Shown in pieces: positions 7,015 through 15,787 of a DNA stretch of 64,000 nucleotides. The notes below the pieces were generated by a model that was given only the letters and a program-made list of their open reading frames with translations, was not told the DNA's origin and ran no database searches. The position numbers and the translations under genes were made by a program. Origin of the DNA: Enterocloster aldenensis (GTDB lineage: Bacteria; Bacillota; Clostridia; Lachnospirales; Lachnospiraceae). The DNA lies in contig NZ_QVEX01000003.1 of assembly GCF_003434055.1 (NCBI RefSeq), positions 1 to 64,000 of the forward strand, read 5' to 3'. Numbering within the stretch: position 1 is the stretch's first letter; each line of letters begins with the position of its first letter.

Positions 7015-9282
7015 ATGAAGGGAAAGAAATTCAAAAGGGGCCTGGCCCTTATGCTGGGGATGATGATGGCAGCAAATCTCCCGGCATCCGTGGCCACGCC
7101 TTTTACAATGATTGATTCCTATGCATATACAGGGGCCGCCACGGTAAAAGCCACATCACTGAATGTCCGCAGCGGGGCAGGCACCGGATATTCCTCCGTG
7201 GGAAGGCTGGCAGCAGGAGCAGCCATTACTGTTATCGGCGAACAGCGGGGAACAGACGGCAATACATGGTATCAGATCCAATACACGGGAACCAATGGGG
7301 CGGTGAACACGGGATATGTGTCATCCGTTTACGTGCGGCTCCCTGTTTCTTATACACCAGATTCTAATTTCGAGGCATATCTGAATTCCCAGGGATTTCC
7401 GGAGAGTTATAAAAACGGGCTCAGGCAGCTTCACCAGCAGTATCCCAACTGGGTGTTTAAAGCCAAGAACACCGGCCTGGACTGGAATACGGTCATTGAG
7501 AACGAGTCCGTGCTCAGCCGTAACCTGGTATCCTCAGGCAGCGTTTCCTCGTGGAAATCAGTTGCGGACGGCGCCTATAACTGGGATAACAGCACATGGA
7601 CCGGCCTGGACGGAAGCAACTGGGTAGCGGCTTCACCGGATATCATCCGGTATTATATGGACCCAAGGAATTTCCTGGATGAGACCTATGTGTTCCAGTT
7701 CCTTGCACATGAATATAACCAGGGCACCCAGACAAGGGAAGGCCTTAACAGCATGGTGGCCGGCACGTTCCTTTCCGGCAGCACCAACTCCACCGGGACC
7801 GGGGGGAGTGATTTCTCCGGTGGGCCGGGAGGCGCAGGCGGTCCGGGAAGCACGGGCGGGCCGGGCTCATCCGGCGGTCCGGGAAGCGGTTCCGGTTCAT
7901 CGGGCGGTTCATCAAGCGGCCCCGGAAGGGCGGGTACGTATGATGACAGCCAGCACGGTCCGGGAGTTTCCGGTTCAGCGGGCAGCGGCCAGCCCTCTTC
8001 CGGCAGCAGCCAGCCCTCTTCCGGAGGCAGCGGCAGTGTCAGCCTGGAAGCGCCTCATGCATCCATTACGCCAAAGGAACGCCGGTTTGTGGCTGCCAAT
8101 GTAAGCCTGGTGGCTCCTGGACAGGATAACTCCTCTTCGGCGAATGGTCCGGTGGCAGTGGATGGCACGGGTTCATCCGGCAATGGCCCGTCGTCCGGCA
8201 ACAGCCCGTCGTCCGGCAACCAGTCCGGCTCCGGTCCTGTGGCAGGCGCCTCCCCGTCCGGGACGTCACCGTCCGGTGAGGCATCGCCCTATATTGACAT
8301 TATCATGAATGCGGCGTCCCAGTCCGGGGTCAGCCCCTACGTTCTGGCAGCCATGATTTTGCAGGAGCAGGGCAATAACGGCACCAGTCCCCTTATATCC
8401 GGCAATTATTCAGGGTATGAAGGCTATTATAATTTTTTTAATGTGGAAGCATACCAGTCCGGTTCCATGTCAGCCATTGAGATGGGCCTGCGCTATGCAT
8501 CCCAGTCCGGCTCCTATGGACGTCCCTGGAATACAGTGGAGAAATCCATCCGCGGCGGCGCCCAGAATTACGGGGATAATTATGTAAAAGCCGGTCAGAA
8601 TACATTCTATCTTAAGAAATTTAATGTACAGGGAAGCAATCCCTATAAGCACCAGTACATGAGCAATATCCAGGGGGCTGCTTCAGAGGCAGCCAGGCTG
8701 GCCCAGGCGTATACATCGGATATGAAGAACACGGCCCTTGAATTCCACATTCCGGTGTTCAACAATATGCCGGAGCAGGCATGTGTTGCCCCCACCGGGG
8801 ACGGAAGCCCCAATAACAAGCTTTCCGGACTTGGGGTGGACGGATTTGGCCTGACCCCGTCCTTTAACAGGGATACCCATGAGTATAACCTGATTGTGGA
8901 TTCTTCCGTGGGCAGCCTTATGGTCAATGCCACGGCAGCTGATTCCAGCGCCAGGGTAACTGGAGCGGGAAGCATTTCCCTGCAAAATACCAGTACGGAT
9001 ATCATCATAACGGTAACTGCGCAGAACGGTAATGTCCGGACCTATACCATCCATGTGGTGAAGCAGGACGGAGGACCTACCTCCGGCAGCACGGGAAGCC
9101 CGGTGTCACCGGGAGGCAGTTCAGGTACCGGCAGTCCGGGCAGTTCCGGTTCCGGCAGTCCGGGAGGCCCAGGCAGTTCCGGCGGGCCGGGTGGTTCCGG
9201 CGGACCGGGCGGTTCCGGTCCGGCCGACAGCGGCAGTACTCCGGGAGGAAGTAATGTGACCATTGTACAGGTGCAGTCCTGA
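7015..9282 (+). CDS. Secreted endo-beta-N-acetylglucosaminidase with SH3b and cadherin-like domains
   Basis: A 755-residue exported protein, counted from the ATG at 7015 that begins a clear signal peptide (residues 1-27). A bacterial SH3 domain (about 41-109, with SLNVRSGAGTGYSSVG) probably binds the wall. A helical module (116-255) and a GH73-like glucosaminidase core (423-545) follow, with E451 in ILQEQG as the probable catalytic acid. Between them lies a roughly 170-residue Gly/Ser/Pro spacer. A cadherin-like beta-sandwich (about 602-685) and a second Gly/Ser/Pro tail end the protein. It would cleave peptidoglycan glycan strands outside the membrane. The next gene, 34 bp on, carries the same cadherin-like domain and shares the promoter. 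Confidence 0.82.
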   Translation: MKGKKFKRGLALMLGMMMAANLPASVATPFTMIDSYAYTGAATVKATSLNVRSGAGTGYSSVGRLAAGAAITVIGEQRGTDGNTWYQIQYTGTNGAVNTGYVSSVYVRLPVSYTPDSNFEAYLNSQGFPESYKNGLRQLHQQYPNWVFKAKNTGLDWNTVIENESVLSRNLVSSGSVSSWKSVADGAYNWDNSTWTGLDGSNWVAASPDIIRYYMDPRNFLDETYVFQFLAHEYNQGTQTREGLNSMVAGTFLSGSTNSTGTGGSDFSGGPGGAGGPGSTGGPGSSGGPGSGSGSSGGSSSGPGRAGTYDDSQHGPGVSGSAGSGQPSSGSSQPSSGGSGSVSLEAPHASITPKERRFVAANVSLVAPGQDNSSSANGPVAVDGTGSSGNGPSSGNSPSSGNQSGSGPVAGASPSGTSPSGEASPYIDIIMNAASQSGVSPYVLAAMILQEQGNNGTSPLISGNYSGYEGYYNFFNVEAYQSGSMSAIEMGLRYASQSGSYGRPWNTVEKSIRGGAQNYGDNYVKAGQNTFYLKKFNVQGSNPYKHQYMSNIQGAASEAARLAQAYTSDMKNTALEFHIPVFNNMPEQACVAPTGDGSPNNKLSGLGVDGFGLTPSFNRDTHEYNLIVDSSVGSLMVNATAADSSARVTGAGSISLQNTSTDIIITVTAQNGNVRTYTIHVVKQDGGPTSGSTGSPVSPGGSSGTGSPGSSGSGSPGGPGSSGGPGGSGGPGGSGPADSGSTPGGSNVTIVQVQS

Positions 9283-9316
9283 CAGAGAATACATGATAAT
9301 CTGAAAGTAGGAATAA

Positions 9317-11089
9317 ATGATGATAAGACGAATGAGACAAGGGATTGCAGTCCTGGTTATGGCATGTATGATTGCAGTCATGATGCCGGCCCAGATGCTG
9401 ACTGCATTTGCAGCCAATGCCAAAATAACATTTTCTGACCCTTCCGCTACCGTGGGAAGCCAGGTCAAGGTCAATATGAAGATAACCAGCAGCAGCAATC
9501 TTGCCAATGCAGATGTGATGCTGGCCTATGATTCCAGCGCGCTGGAATTTGTCAGCGGTACCAATGCGGACGGCGGTGCGGGAGCGGTCCGCGTCCACGG
9601 CGATGGGGGAACCCCCGGCACAGGGACCCTTGCATTTACCCTGCAGTTTAATGCCCTGACCGCCGGAACCAGTAAGATAACGGTGACCAGCCAGGAGATT
9701 TATGATTCCGGTGACCAGCTGGTGACAGTGGAGCATGAGGGAAGTTCGACGGTAACAGTGGGCGCCCTTCAGACAGCATCCAAGGATGCCACCTTAAAGA
9801 GCCTTAAGGTTTCGCCAGGCGAACTGACACCGGCTTTTTCACCGGATGTGGATACCTATGCGGTGACCGTGGGTACGGATGTGGACAAATTAATCATCAG
9901 TGCAGAGACAACGGACGCCAATGCCCAGAACGTGGTGGTTGGCAATGACGAACTGCAGATGGGTGAGAACCGTGTCACCTGTAAGGTTACGGCCCAGGAT
10001 GGAGAGACCACGAAGGAATATGTCATTGTGGTAACCAAGGCAGAGGGCGGCGCCAGCGCCGCGTCTGGAGATGCCTCGGCCGCCGAGGTCAAGATGGAGA
10101 TATCCAAACGGGTCATCACCATATTACAGCCCGATGCGTCGGTTGAGGTGCCCATCGGATTCAAACCCACCACCATTAATATTGACGGCCACAAGGTACA
10201 GGGCTGGGTATGGGGCGCTTCTGAGAAGCCTGAGTACTGTGTTGTTTATGGAATGAATGAGGCCGGTGAGAAGAATTTCTACCGCTATGATATGAAGGAC
10301 AGCGAGCGGACCATCCAGCGGTATTTTGCGGATCCTGCTGCAAGTGACACCGTGAGCACGGACGTATTCAATAACCTGGCTGACCAGTACGACAGCATCC
10401 GCGATGACTTCAACCTGTTCAAGATACTTCTGGCAGTGACGGTAGCCATTGCACTTGTACTTTTAATCATCCTGCTTGTGGTTGTGATGAATAAGAAGGG
10501 CAAGGACGGAGGCCCGGGCGGCGACGGCACCCCTGGTTCAAGAGGCAGCAGGGCCAAAGCAGCCGCAAAGAAAAAGAAACAGATTCCGTCTGAGGACAGT
10601 GAAGGATACCGGGACTATGAAGAAGACGGTTATGGCGAAGAAGACAGCTATGGCGAAGAAGACGGTTATGGTGAAGATGACGGATACGGCGATACCTATG
10701 ATGACCAGGATGATGCAGGGGATTATGAGGACGATCCTGCTTATGATGACAGCCGCGCCAGCAAGTACCAGATGGGGTATGAGGAAGAGTACGGGGATGA
10801 TGAGGGTTACGATGACACGGACGACAGCCTGGAGGAAGACCGTTATGGGGATGCGGCCGGACACAGGGAAACAGGCCGCTATGAGGGCGCAGCCAGATTA
10901 ACGGACAGGCCATCCCAGCCATTAAGGCCAGTGGAACCGCCCAAGGCAGTACAGCCCCCAAAGGCAGTGCAGCCGCCCAAATCAGCTGCTCCGCCCAGAC
11001 CGTCCCGGCCATCCGGCCCAGCCCAGCCGGCAAGGCCTGTTAAGGGTCAGGATGATGGGAATGACGATTTTGAGATATTTGATTTATAA
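9317..11089 (+). CDS. Membrane-anchored cohesin and cadherin-like domain surface protein
   Basis: A 590-residue protein with signal peptide (1-32), a cohesin-type beta domain (about 34-150, beginning AKITFSDPSATVGSQVKVN and including MLAYDSSALEFV) and a cadherin-like beta-sandwich (about 155-245). A further extracellular region (255-360) precedes one membrane helix (about 369-393). The cytoplasmic tail of nearly 200 residues has Gly/Lys-rich, acidic Tyr-Gly-Glu-Glu-Asp repeat and Pro-rich (PPKAVQ repeated) parts. Cohesins bind dockerins or act as adhesion modules. No dockerin is visible in the window. Co-transcription with the glucosaminidase suggests a joint role in wall remodelling or display; this is inference. 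Confidence 0.75.
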   Translation: MMIRRMRQGIAVLVMACMIAVMMPAQMLTAFAANAKITFSDPSATVGSQVKVNMKITSSSNLANADVMLAYDSSALEFVSGTNADGGAGAVRVHGDGGTPGTGTLAFTLQFNALTAGTSKITVTSQEIYDSGDQLVTVEHEGSSTVTVGALQTASKDATLKSLKVSPGELTPAFSPDVDTYAVTVGTDVDKLIISAETTDANAQNVVVGNDELQMGENRVTCKVTAQDGETTKEYVIVVTKAEGGASAASGDASAAEVKMEISKRVITILQPDASVEVPIGFKPTTINIDGHKVQGWVWGASEKPEYCVVYGMNEAGEKNFYRYDMKDSERTIQRYFADPAASDTVSTDVFNNLADQYDSIRDDFNLFKILLAVTVAIALVLLIILLVVVMNKKGKDGGPGGDGTPGSRGSRAKAAAKKKKQIPSEDSEGYRDYEEDGYGEEDSYGEEDGYGEDDGYGDTYDDQDDAGDYEDDPAYDDSRASKYQMGYEEEYGDDEGYDDTDDSLEEDRYGDAAGHRETGRYEGAARLTDRPSQPLRPVEPPKAVQPPKAVQPPKSAAPPRPSRPSGPAQPARPVKGQDDGNDDFEIFDL

Positions 11090-11119
11090 TAAGGAAATTA
11101 GATACAGATAAAAGGTACG

Positions 11120-11151
11120 GCGTTCCGCGGCAAGCGGAGCGCTGTATTTTT
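11120..11151 (+). terminator. Intrinsic terminator after the cohesin-protein gene
   Basis: GCGTTCCGC (11120-11128) pairs with GCGGAGCGC (11134-11142) with one T-G wobble, followed by TGTATTTTTG. It closes the glucosaminidase/cohesin transcript 30 bp after the stop codon. Confidence 0.85.
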
Positions 11152-11236
11152 GTGGATTTTAGACACCTATTTGAATGAATAATAAATTTTTATTATTAAA
11201 CCATTACAATATATAATTAGGCATACCATTTTGGAT

Positions 11237-11254
11237 TTGTTATAATAATAACAT
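11237..11254 (+). promoter_or_regulatory. Rex-like palindrome overlapping a TATAAT box upstream of asrA
   Basis: TTGTTATAATAATAACAT (11237-11254) matches 11 of the 14 defined positions of the Rex consensus (TTGTTAA, four free bases, TTAACAA). It contains a perfect TATAAT (11241-11246), so a bound repressor would block RNA polymerase. The -35 region (TTAGGC near 11217) is weak. NADH-sensing Rex control of sulfite reduction is biologically plausible, but the assignment rests only on this motif. Confidence 0.5.
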
Positions 11255-11312
11255 AGATTTAAAAATAGATTATACAATAAAGAAGGATAACCAGTAAAGG
11301 AGGAGGCATTTC

Positions 11313-12359
11313 ATGGGATATAAGGTTGGATTTAAGGATGCCGACAGGATTTTTGGGCAGCTTCAGGACGAGTATGAGATCTGGGCACCCAAACGGTTTG
11401 TGGGAAAAGGAAGATATTCAGACACAGACCTGATTAAGTATGCCCAGGTGGCAAGTGTTAAGGAGATTGAGTATAAGGAGAAATCAGACTTTCCGGCAAA
11501 GGAAGTCTTAAGCCCCATAACCCAGTCCCTGTTTTATTTTACCGAGGATGAATTCATTGAGAGCAAAGCCGGCTCCAAGAAGCTCCTGATTTTCATGCGC
11601 CCCTGTGACATCCATGCCCAGCATCACCAGGAAAAGATATACCTTCAGAACGGCGGTTTTGAGGATATGTATTATAAGAGGATGAACGAGCGGGTTAAGA
11701 TTGTCATGATGGAATGCCAGGAAGGCTGGGACACCTGCTTCTGTGTCAGCATGGGCACCAACAAGGCAGAGGATTATTCCATGGCGGTCCGTTTCGGTGA
11801 AGACGGCCTTTCCTTCCAGGTAAAGGATGAAAGCTTTGCCGCTTATTTTGAAGGCATGGAGGATGAGGACTTCAATCCTGCTTTTGTGGAGGAGAATGAA
11901 CTTAAGGTCACTGTGCCTGAGATTCCTGACAAGGAAGTCCTTACAAAGCTGAAAGACCATCCCATGTGGAGACAGTACGACAAACGGTGTATCTCCTGCG
12001 GGGCATGTACCGTTGCATGCAGCACCTGTACCTGCTTTACAACCACTGACATCATATACAATGAAAATGCCAACGTAGGCGAGAGAAAGCGTACCTCCGC
12101 CTCCTGCCAGGTAAAGGACTTTACGGACATGGCAGGCGGGATGAGCTTTAGGAACCGGGCCGGGGACAGGATGCGCTACAAGGTGCTCCACAAATTCCAC
12201 GACTACAAGGCGCGGTTTAAGGATTACCATATGTGTGTGGGATGCGGCCGTTGTATTGACCGATGTCCTGAGTACATATCCATCGTGGCTACGGTGAACA
12301 AGATGGCAGAGGCCATAGAAGAAATAAAAGCAGGGGAAATCGGACAGGAGAGGGGATAA
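11313..12359 (+). CDS. asrA: Anaerobic sulfite reductase subunit A
   Basis: A 348-residue iron-sulfur subunit that passes electrons from AsrB to the catalytic AsrC during sulfite reduction to sulfide. Two ferredoxin-like cysteine clusters are visible: CISCGACTVACSTC starting at C226 and CVGCGRCIDRCP starting at C308. The start is preceded by AAAGGAGGAGG. It is the first gene of asrABC; only 3 bp separate it from asrB, so the operon is tightly coupled. Length and cluster arrangement fit the AsrA family. Confidence 0.95.
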   Translation: MGYKVGFKDADRIFGQLQDEYEIWAPKRFVGKGRYSDTDLIKYAQVASVKEIEYKEKSDFPAKEVLSPITQSLFYFTEDEFIESKAGSKKLLIFMRPCDIHAQHHQEKIYLQNGGFEDMYYKRMNERVKIVMMECQEGWDTCFCVSMGTNKAEDYSMAVRFGEDGLSFQVKDESFAAYFEGMEDEDFNPAFVEENELKVTVPEIPDKEVLTKLKDHPMWRQYDKRCISCGACTVACSTCTCFTTTDIIYNENANVGERKRTSASCQVKDFTDMAGGMSFRNRAGDRMRYKVLHKFHDYKARFKDYHMCVGCGRCIDRCPEYISIVATVNKMAEAIEEIKAGEIGQERG

Positions 12360-12362
12360 GCC

Positions 12363-13154
12363 ATGAAGAATATTGTAAAGCCTGTGGCATGTAAGATATT
12401 GGAAGTTAAGCGTGAAAGCCTTCACGAGTATACATACAGGGTAGAGACAGATATAAAGCCGGAACACGGACAGTTCCTTCAGCTTTCCATACCAAAGGTT
12501 GGGGAAGCCCCTATCTCGGTCAGCTCATTCGGGGATGGGTACATGGATTTCACCATCCGCTCCGTGGGCAAGGTGACAGATGAGATTTTTGAGAAACAGG
12601 CAGGGGATATCCTGTTCCTCCGCGGGGCTTATGGCAAAGGCTGGCCGGTTGACCAGTTTAAAGGTAAGCATGTGGTGGTGATTACAGGAGGAACCGGACT
12701 GGCGCCTGTAAAGAGTATGCTGAATAAGTTTTATGATGAACCTGATTTTACAAAAAGCGTGCATCTGATCAGCGGTTTTAAAAACGAGGATGGAATTATT
12801 TTCAAAGGTGATTTAGAGCGTTGGAAAGAGCGCTTTGACACCATCTATGCCCTGGACAAAGACCATAAGGACGGATGGGAGACAGGATTCGTGACTGAGT
12901 TCGTATCAAGGATTCCATTTGATGAGTTTGGGGATGACTATGCAGTGGTGGTGGTGGGACCTCCGCCAATGATGAAGTTCACCGGTTTTGAAGTCATCAG
13001 GCAGGGCGTGCCTGAAGAAAAGATATGGATGTCCTTTGAGCGCAAGATGTCCTGTGCAGTGGGCAAATGCGGCCACTGCCGTATTGATGAGGTTTATGTC
13101 TGTCTGGACGGACCTGTATTCAATTATACACAGGCCAAATATCTGGTTGACTAA
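12363..13154 (+). CDS. asrB: Anaerobic sulfite reductase subunit B (FAD/NAD(P)H-binding)
   Basis: A 263-residue flavoprotein of the ferredoxin-NADP reductase type, which takes electrons from NAD(P)H. The nucleotide-binding segment VVITGGTGLAPVKSM is in the middle. The C-terminal [2Fe-2S] ligands C231, C236, C239 and C247 (CAVGKCGHC region) are present, as in dihydroorotate dehydrogenase electron-transfer subunits. It is the second gene of asrABC and ends 17 bp before asrC. The position and cysteine pattern make AsrB clearly better than PyrK. Confidence 0.94.
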   Translation: MKNIVKPVACKILEVKRESLHEYTYRVETDIKPEHGQFLQLSIPKVGEAPISVSSFGDGYMDFTIRSVGKVTDEIFEKQAGDILFLRGAYGKGWPVDQFKGKHVVVITGGTGLAPVKSMLNKFYDEPDFTKSVHLISGFKNEDGIIFKGDLERWKERFDTIYALDKDHKDGWETGFVTEFVSRIPFDEFGDDYAVVVVGPPPMMKFTGFEVIRQGVPEEKIWMSFERKMSCAVGKCGHCRIDEVYVCLDGPVFNYTQAKYLVD

Positions 13155-13171
13155 GAGAGGGGTGGCAAAGA

Positions 13172-14218
13172 ATGAATCATGATATAGATATCAAAAAGGT
13201 AAGGATTAACTGCTTCAGGCAGTCCAAGGTGGCTGGAGAGTTCATGCTTCAGATGAGGGTGCCCGGCGCCATGATAGAGGCAAAGCACCTGACCATGGTG
13301 CAGGAACTCTGCGAGCGTTTCGGAAACGGGACCTTCCATATGGGTACCAGGCAGACCCTGGACGTGCCGGGGATTAAGTATGAGAATATTGAAGAAGTAA
13401 ATAAATTCATCAAGGGCTATATCAAAGAAGTGGACGTGGAGATGTGTGACGTGGACATGGATGTCAATGACTACGGATATCCAACCATCGGCGCCCGTAA
13501 CGTTATGTCCTGCATCGGCAACGCCCACTGCATCAAGGGCAACATCAATACATATGAACTGGCAAGGAAGATTGAGAAAATCATTTTCCCGTCCCACTAC
13601 CACATCAAGGTTGCGGTTGCAGGATGCCCCAATGACTGTGTAAAGGCTAACTTCAATGATTTTGGGATCATGGGTGTGAACAAGCAGGATTATGACATTG
13701 ACCGCTGTATTGGCTGCGGTTCCTGTGTGGATGCATGTAAGCACCATGCCACAGGCGTGCTGAGCCTGAACAAGAACGGGAAGATTGACAAGGATGCCTG
13801 CTGCTGCGTTGGCTGCGGCGAATGTTCCTTAATCTGTCCCACCGGCGCATGGACCAGGGGAACCAAGAAACTCTACCGTGTAACCCTGGGCGGCCGTACC
13901 GGCAAGCAGAATCCAAGGGCTGGAAAACTTTTCATGAACTGGGTAACAGAGGACGTGGTCCTTGGCGTATTCTCCAACTGGCAGAAATTCTCCGCCTGGG
14001 TCCTTGACTACAAGCCCGAGTACCTCCATGGCGGCCACCTGATTGACCGTGCCGGATACAAGGAGTTTGCAAAGCACATCTTCGAAGGCGTGGAATTCAA
14101 TCCGGAAGCCAAGGTAGCCGACAATATCTTCTGGGCCGAGAATGAGCAGAGAGGCAACATGCATGTGATGCCGCTGTCAGAACACAAACATGCCGGACCC
14201 CAGGAAGGTACTGTGTAA
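13172..14218 (+). CDS. asrC: Anaerobic sulfite reductase subunit C (siroheme/[4Fe-4S] catalytic subunit)
   Basis: A 348-residue catalytic subunit of cytoplasmic dissimilatory-type sulfite reductase. The N-terminal part carries the nitrite/sulfite reductase ferredoxin-like half domain, followed by the siroheme-linked cysteine region including CIGNAHC and CPNDC. Two ferredoxin clusters come next: CIGCGSCVDACK and CVGCGECSLICP. The ribosome binding site is AGAGAGGGGTGG. A bidirectional terminator lies about 45 bp downstream and ends the operon. Confidence 0.95.
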   Translation: MNHDIDIKKVRINCFRQSKVAGEFMLQMRVPGAMIEAKHLTMVQELCERFGNGTFHMGTRQTLDVPGIKYENIEEVNKFIKGYIKEVDVEMCDVDMDVNDYGYPTIGARNVMSCIGNAHCIKGNINTYELARKIEKIIFPSHYHIKVAVAGCPNDCVKANFNDFGIMGVNKQDYDIDRCIGCGSCVDACKHHATGVLSLNKNGKIDKDACCCVGCGECSLICPTGAWTRGTKKLYRVTLGGRTGKQNPRAGKLFMNWVTEDVVLGVFSNWQKFSAWVLDYKPEYLHGGHLIDRAGYKEFAKHIFEGVEFNPEAKVADNIFWAENEQRGNMHVMPLSEHKHAGPQEGTV

Positions 14219-14260
14219 GATTTAAGAAAAGTTAAAACACATATATCAAAGAAAACAAGG

Positions 14261-14302
14261 AAAAGATGGGAGCCAGGCAGCAAAGCCTGACCCCCATCTT
14301 TT
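14261..14302. terminator. Bidirectional intrinsic terminator between asrC and the RelA/SpoT-like gene
   Basis: AAAAGATGGG (14261-14270) pairs with CCCATCTTTT (14293-14302), with a second inner stem GCCAGGC/GCCTGAC. The A- and T-runs at the two ends make it functional for both convergent genes. Confidence 0.88.
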
Positions 14303-14313
14303 CTCCCGTAGGC

Positions 14314-15570
14314 CTATAAACCTCCGCCAGTTCCCCCCGCGTTCCCCTTCAGCCTCTCATAAACCTCATGGATCTCATCCCCCTGCCGCATCAGTTCCTC
14401 CACATCCGGTTTTTCAATGTCGTGGATCAGCACGTTCCGTGTCCTTCTGAGGGCGCCTATTTTGTTGGCCAGGTCCTTATCCAGGATGTCCATGCGCTTT
14501 AAGGTATTGATGTTAAAGGCGCTGTAGGACTTGGGCGTGTTCCGTCCGGCGGCGCGGTTAAGAAGGTTCTCAAGGGGAACCCACTGGCCAAAAAAGTAGT
14601 TGACGGCCTGGCGGGTCTCCGGGTCGGAGACATCTTCGCTGTTCCTTAATTCCTGGTAAACGTGGTACCGCTTGTCATTGCCGGTGATGATCTGGTCAAT
14701 GATCTGCTGGGAAATGTTCCTGCGGTCTTTTTCAAACTTTACGGATTTCAATATGGGTTCAATGTCCTTTACCTTGAAGAACTTCAAACGGCTGAGAAGC
14801 TTGAACAGCAGTTCGATATTGCCCATGCGCAGTTCAACGTCCTCTTCCTTAAAATGGCTGCTCAGGTAATTGTACAGGTAGGAGGCCAGGTCGTATTGGC
14901 TGGTAAATGTGGTCTCCTTGTTCTTAATCCTCTCATTACCCGCGCTCTGCAGGCGTTCCAGGGCGATTTCCCCTGTCAGCACCAGTCCGTTAAGCTCATC
15001 CAGGATAGAAAGCTCCTCATCGGACAGGGCGCCCTGCAGGGGCTTGTAAATCAGGTCATGCTCCACCTCGGACCAGGCGTGCATAAGGACGGACGCCACC
15101 TGGATTTCAATGCGGGCCTGGACATACTTTTTCTGGTTGGGCGATATGTTCTCCTCACTGATATGCACCCTGTAATGGTTGGCCCAATACCCGGAAAAAC
15201 GCTTGTTATAGGTGGGCGTCTTGGACTGCTCCGGGAACTGTTTTTTCTCCATCACGGTAAACAGGTCGCTGATAAGGGCGTCTGCCTTGTCGCGGTCCCC
15301 GGGGAAGTAGAGGGATACGCGGACACCTGCCAGGTCAAACATGTCATCGTATATTTCCCGCATGTTTTTATAGGGGGTCTCCCTCTCAGCGTTCCGGTGG
15401 AAGGTTTTGTATTTCAGCCTTCCCGGGTTTTTGGCCCTGGAAGTGACAATGGCACGGATACCGGCAGACTGCAGCGCTGTCTCCAGCTGCTTAGCAGCCA
15501 GGCGCCCGGCATTTTCATAAAATGTGTATTTTTTTCTGTAGTTTTCTATAAACTGGTTTACTAAATCCAT
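14314..15570 (-). CDS. RelA/SpoT-domain protein with a long C-terminal extension
   Basis: A 418-residue protein. The N-terminal ~200 residues match the RelA/SpoT nucleotidyltransferase fold of (p)ppGpp synthetases: DDMFDLAGVRVSLYF, then YRVHI and EIQVASVLMHAWSEVEHDLIYK. There is no HD hydrolase, TGS or ACT domain. The ~200-residue helical C-terminal part is absent from compact small alarmone synthetases such as RelP/RelQ, so this is a distinct clostridial subtype. I start at the ATG at 15570, 8 bases after GGGAGG; an upstream GTG (15579) overlaps that ribosome binding site. It probably makes a guanosine alarmone or a related pyrophosphorylated nucleotide. Activity is inferred only. Confidence 0.78.
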   Translation of the reverse strand: MDLVNQFIENYRKKYTFYENAGRLAAKQLETALQSAGIRAIVTSRAKNPGRLKYKTFHRNAERETPYKNMREIYDDMFDLAGVRVSLYFPGDRDKADALISDLFTVMEKKQFPEQSKTPTYNKRFSGYWANHYRVHISEENISPNQKKYVQARIEIQVASVLMHAWSEVEHDLIYKPLQGALSDEELSILDELNGLVLTGEIALERLQSAGNERIKNKETTFTSQYDLASYLYNYLSSHFKEEDVELRMGNIELLFKLLSRLKFFKVKDIEPILKSVKFEKDRRNISQQIIDQIITGNDKRYHVYQELRNSEDVSDPETRQAVNYFFGQWVPLENLLNRAAGRNTPKSYSAFNINTLKRMDILDKDLANKIGALRRTRNVLIHDIEKPDVEELMRQGDEIHEVYERLKGNAGGTGGGL

Positions 15571-15720
15571 GGTGGGCACCTCCCTCTTGAAACAGTATAT
15601 CTTAAGGCGCAGAAGAATTCAAATACTTTCCAGTATTTTGAAATGGAAAATTCCGGCGGGGGTACCGTTGTCCGGATGCAGGGGGAGCCTGTCCATTTTC
15701 ACATAAGCAGCGGAAAGGAA

Positions 15721-15749
15721 TTCTCAAACATGTCCGGATATGGTACAAT
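15721..15749 (+). promoter_or_regulatory. Candidate promoter for the zinc-ribbon LRR gene
   Basis: TTCTCA (15721-15726) and TACAAT (15744-15749) are spaced by 17 bp. This places the transcript start near 15756 and supports translation from the ATG at 15788. Confidence 0.45.
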
Positions 15750-15787
15750 TGATACGTATGACAGGAAGGACGAAAGAGAGAGGAATT

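Noticed and set aside
14662..15564. 300-codon + strand frame opposite the RelA/SpoT-domain gene
   Set aside because: The minus-strand gene has RelA/SpoT motifs and a good start site; the + frame is an antisense shadow.
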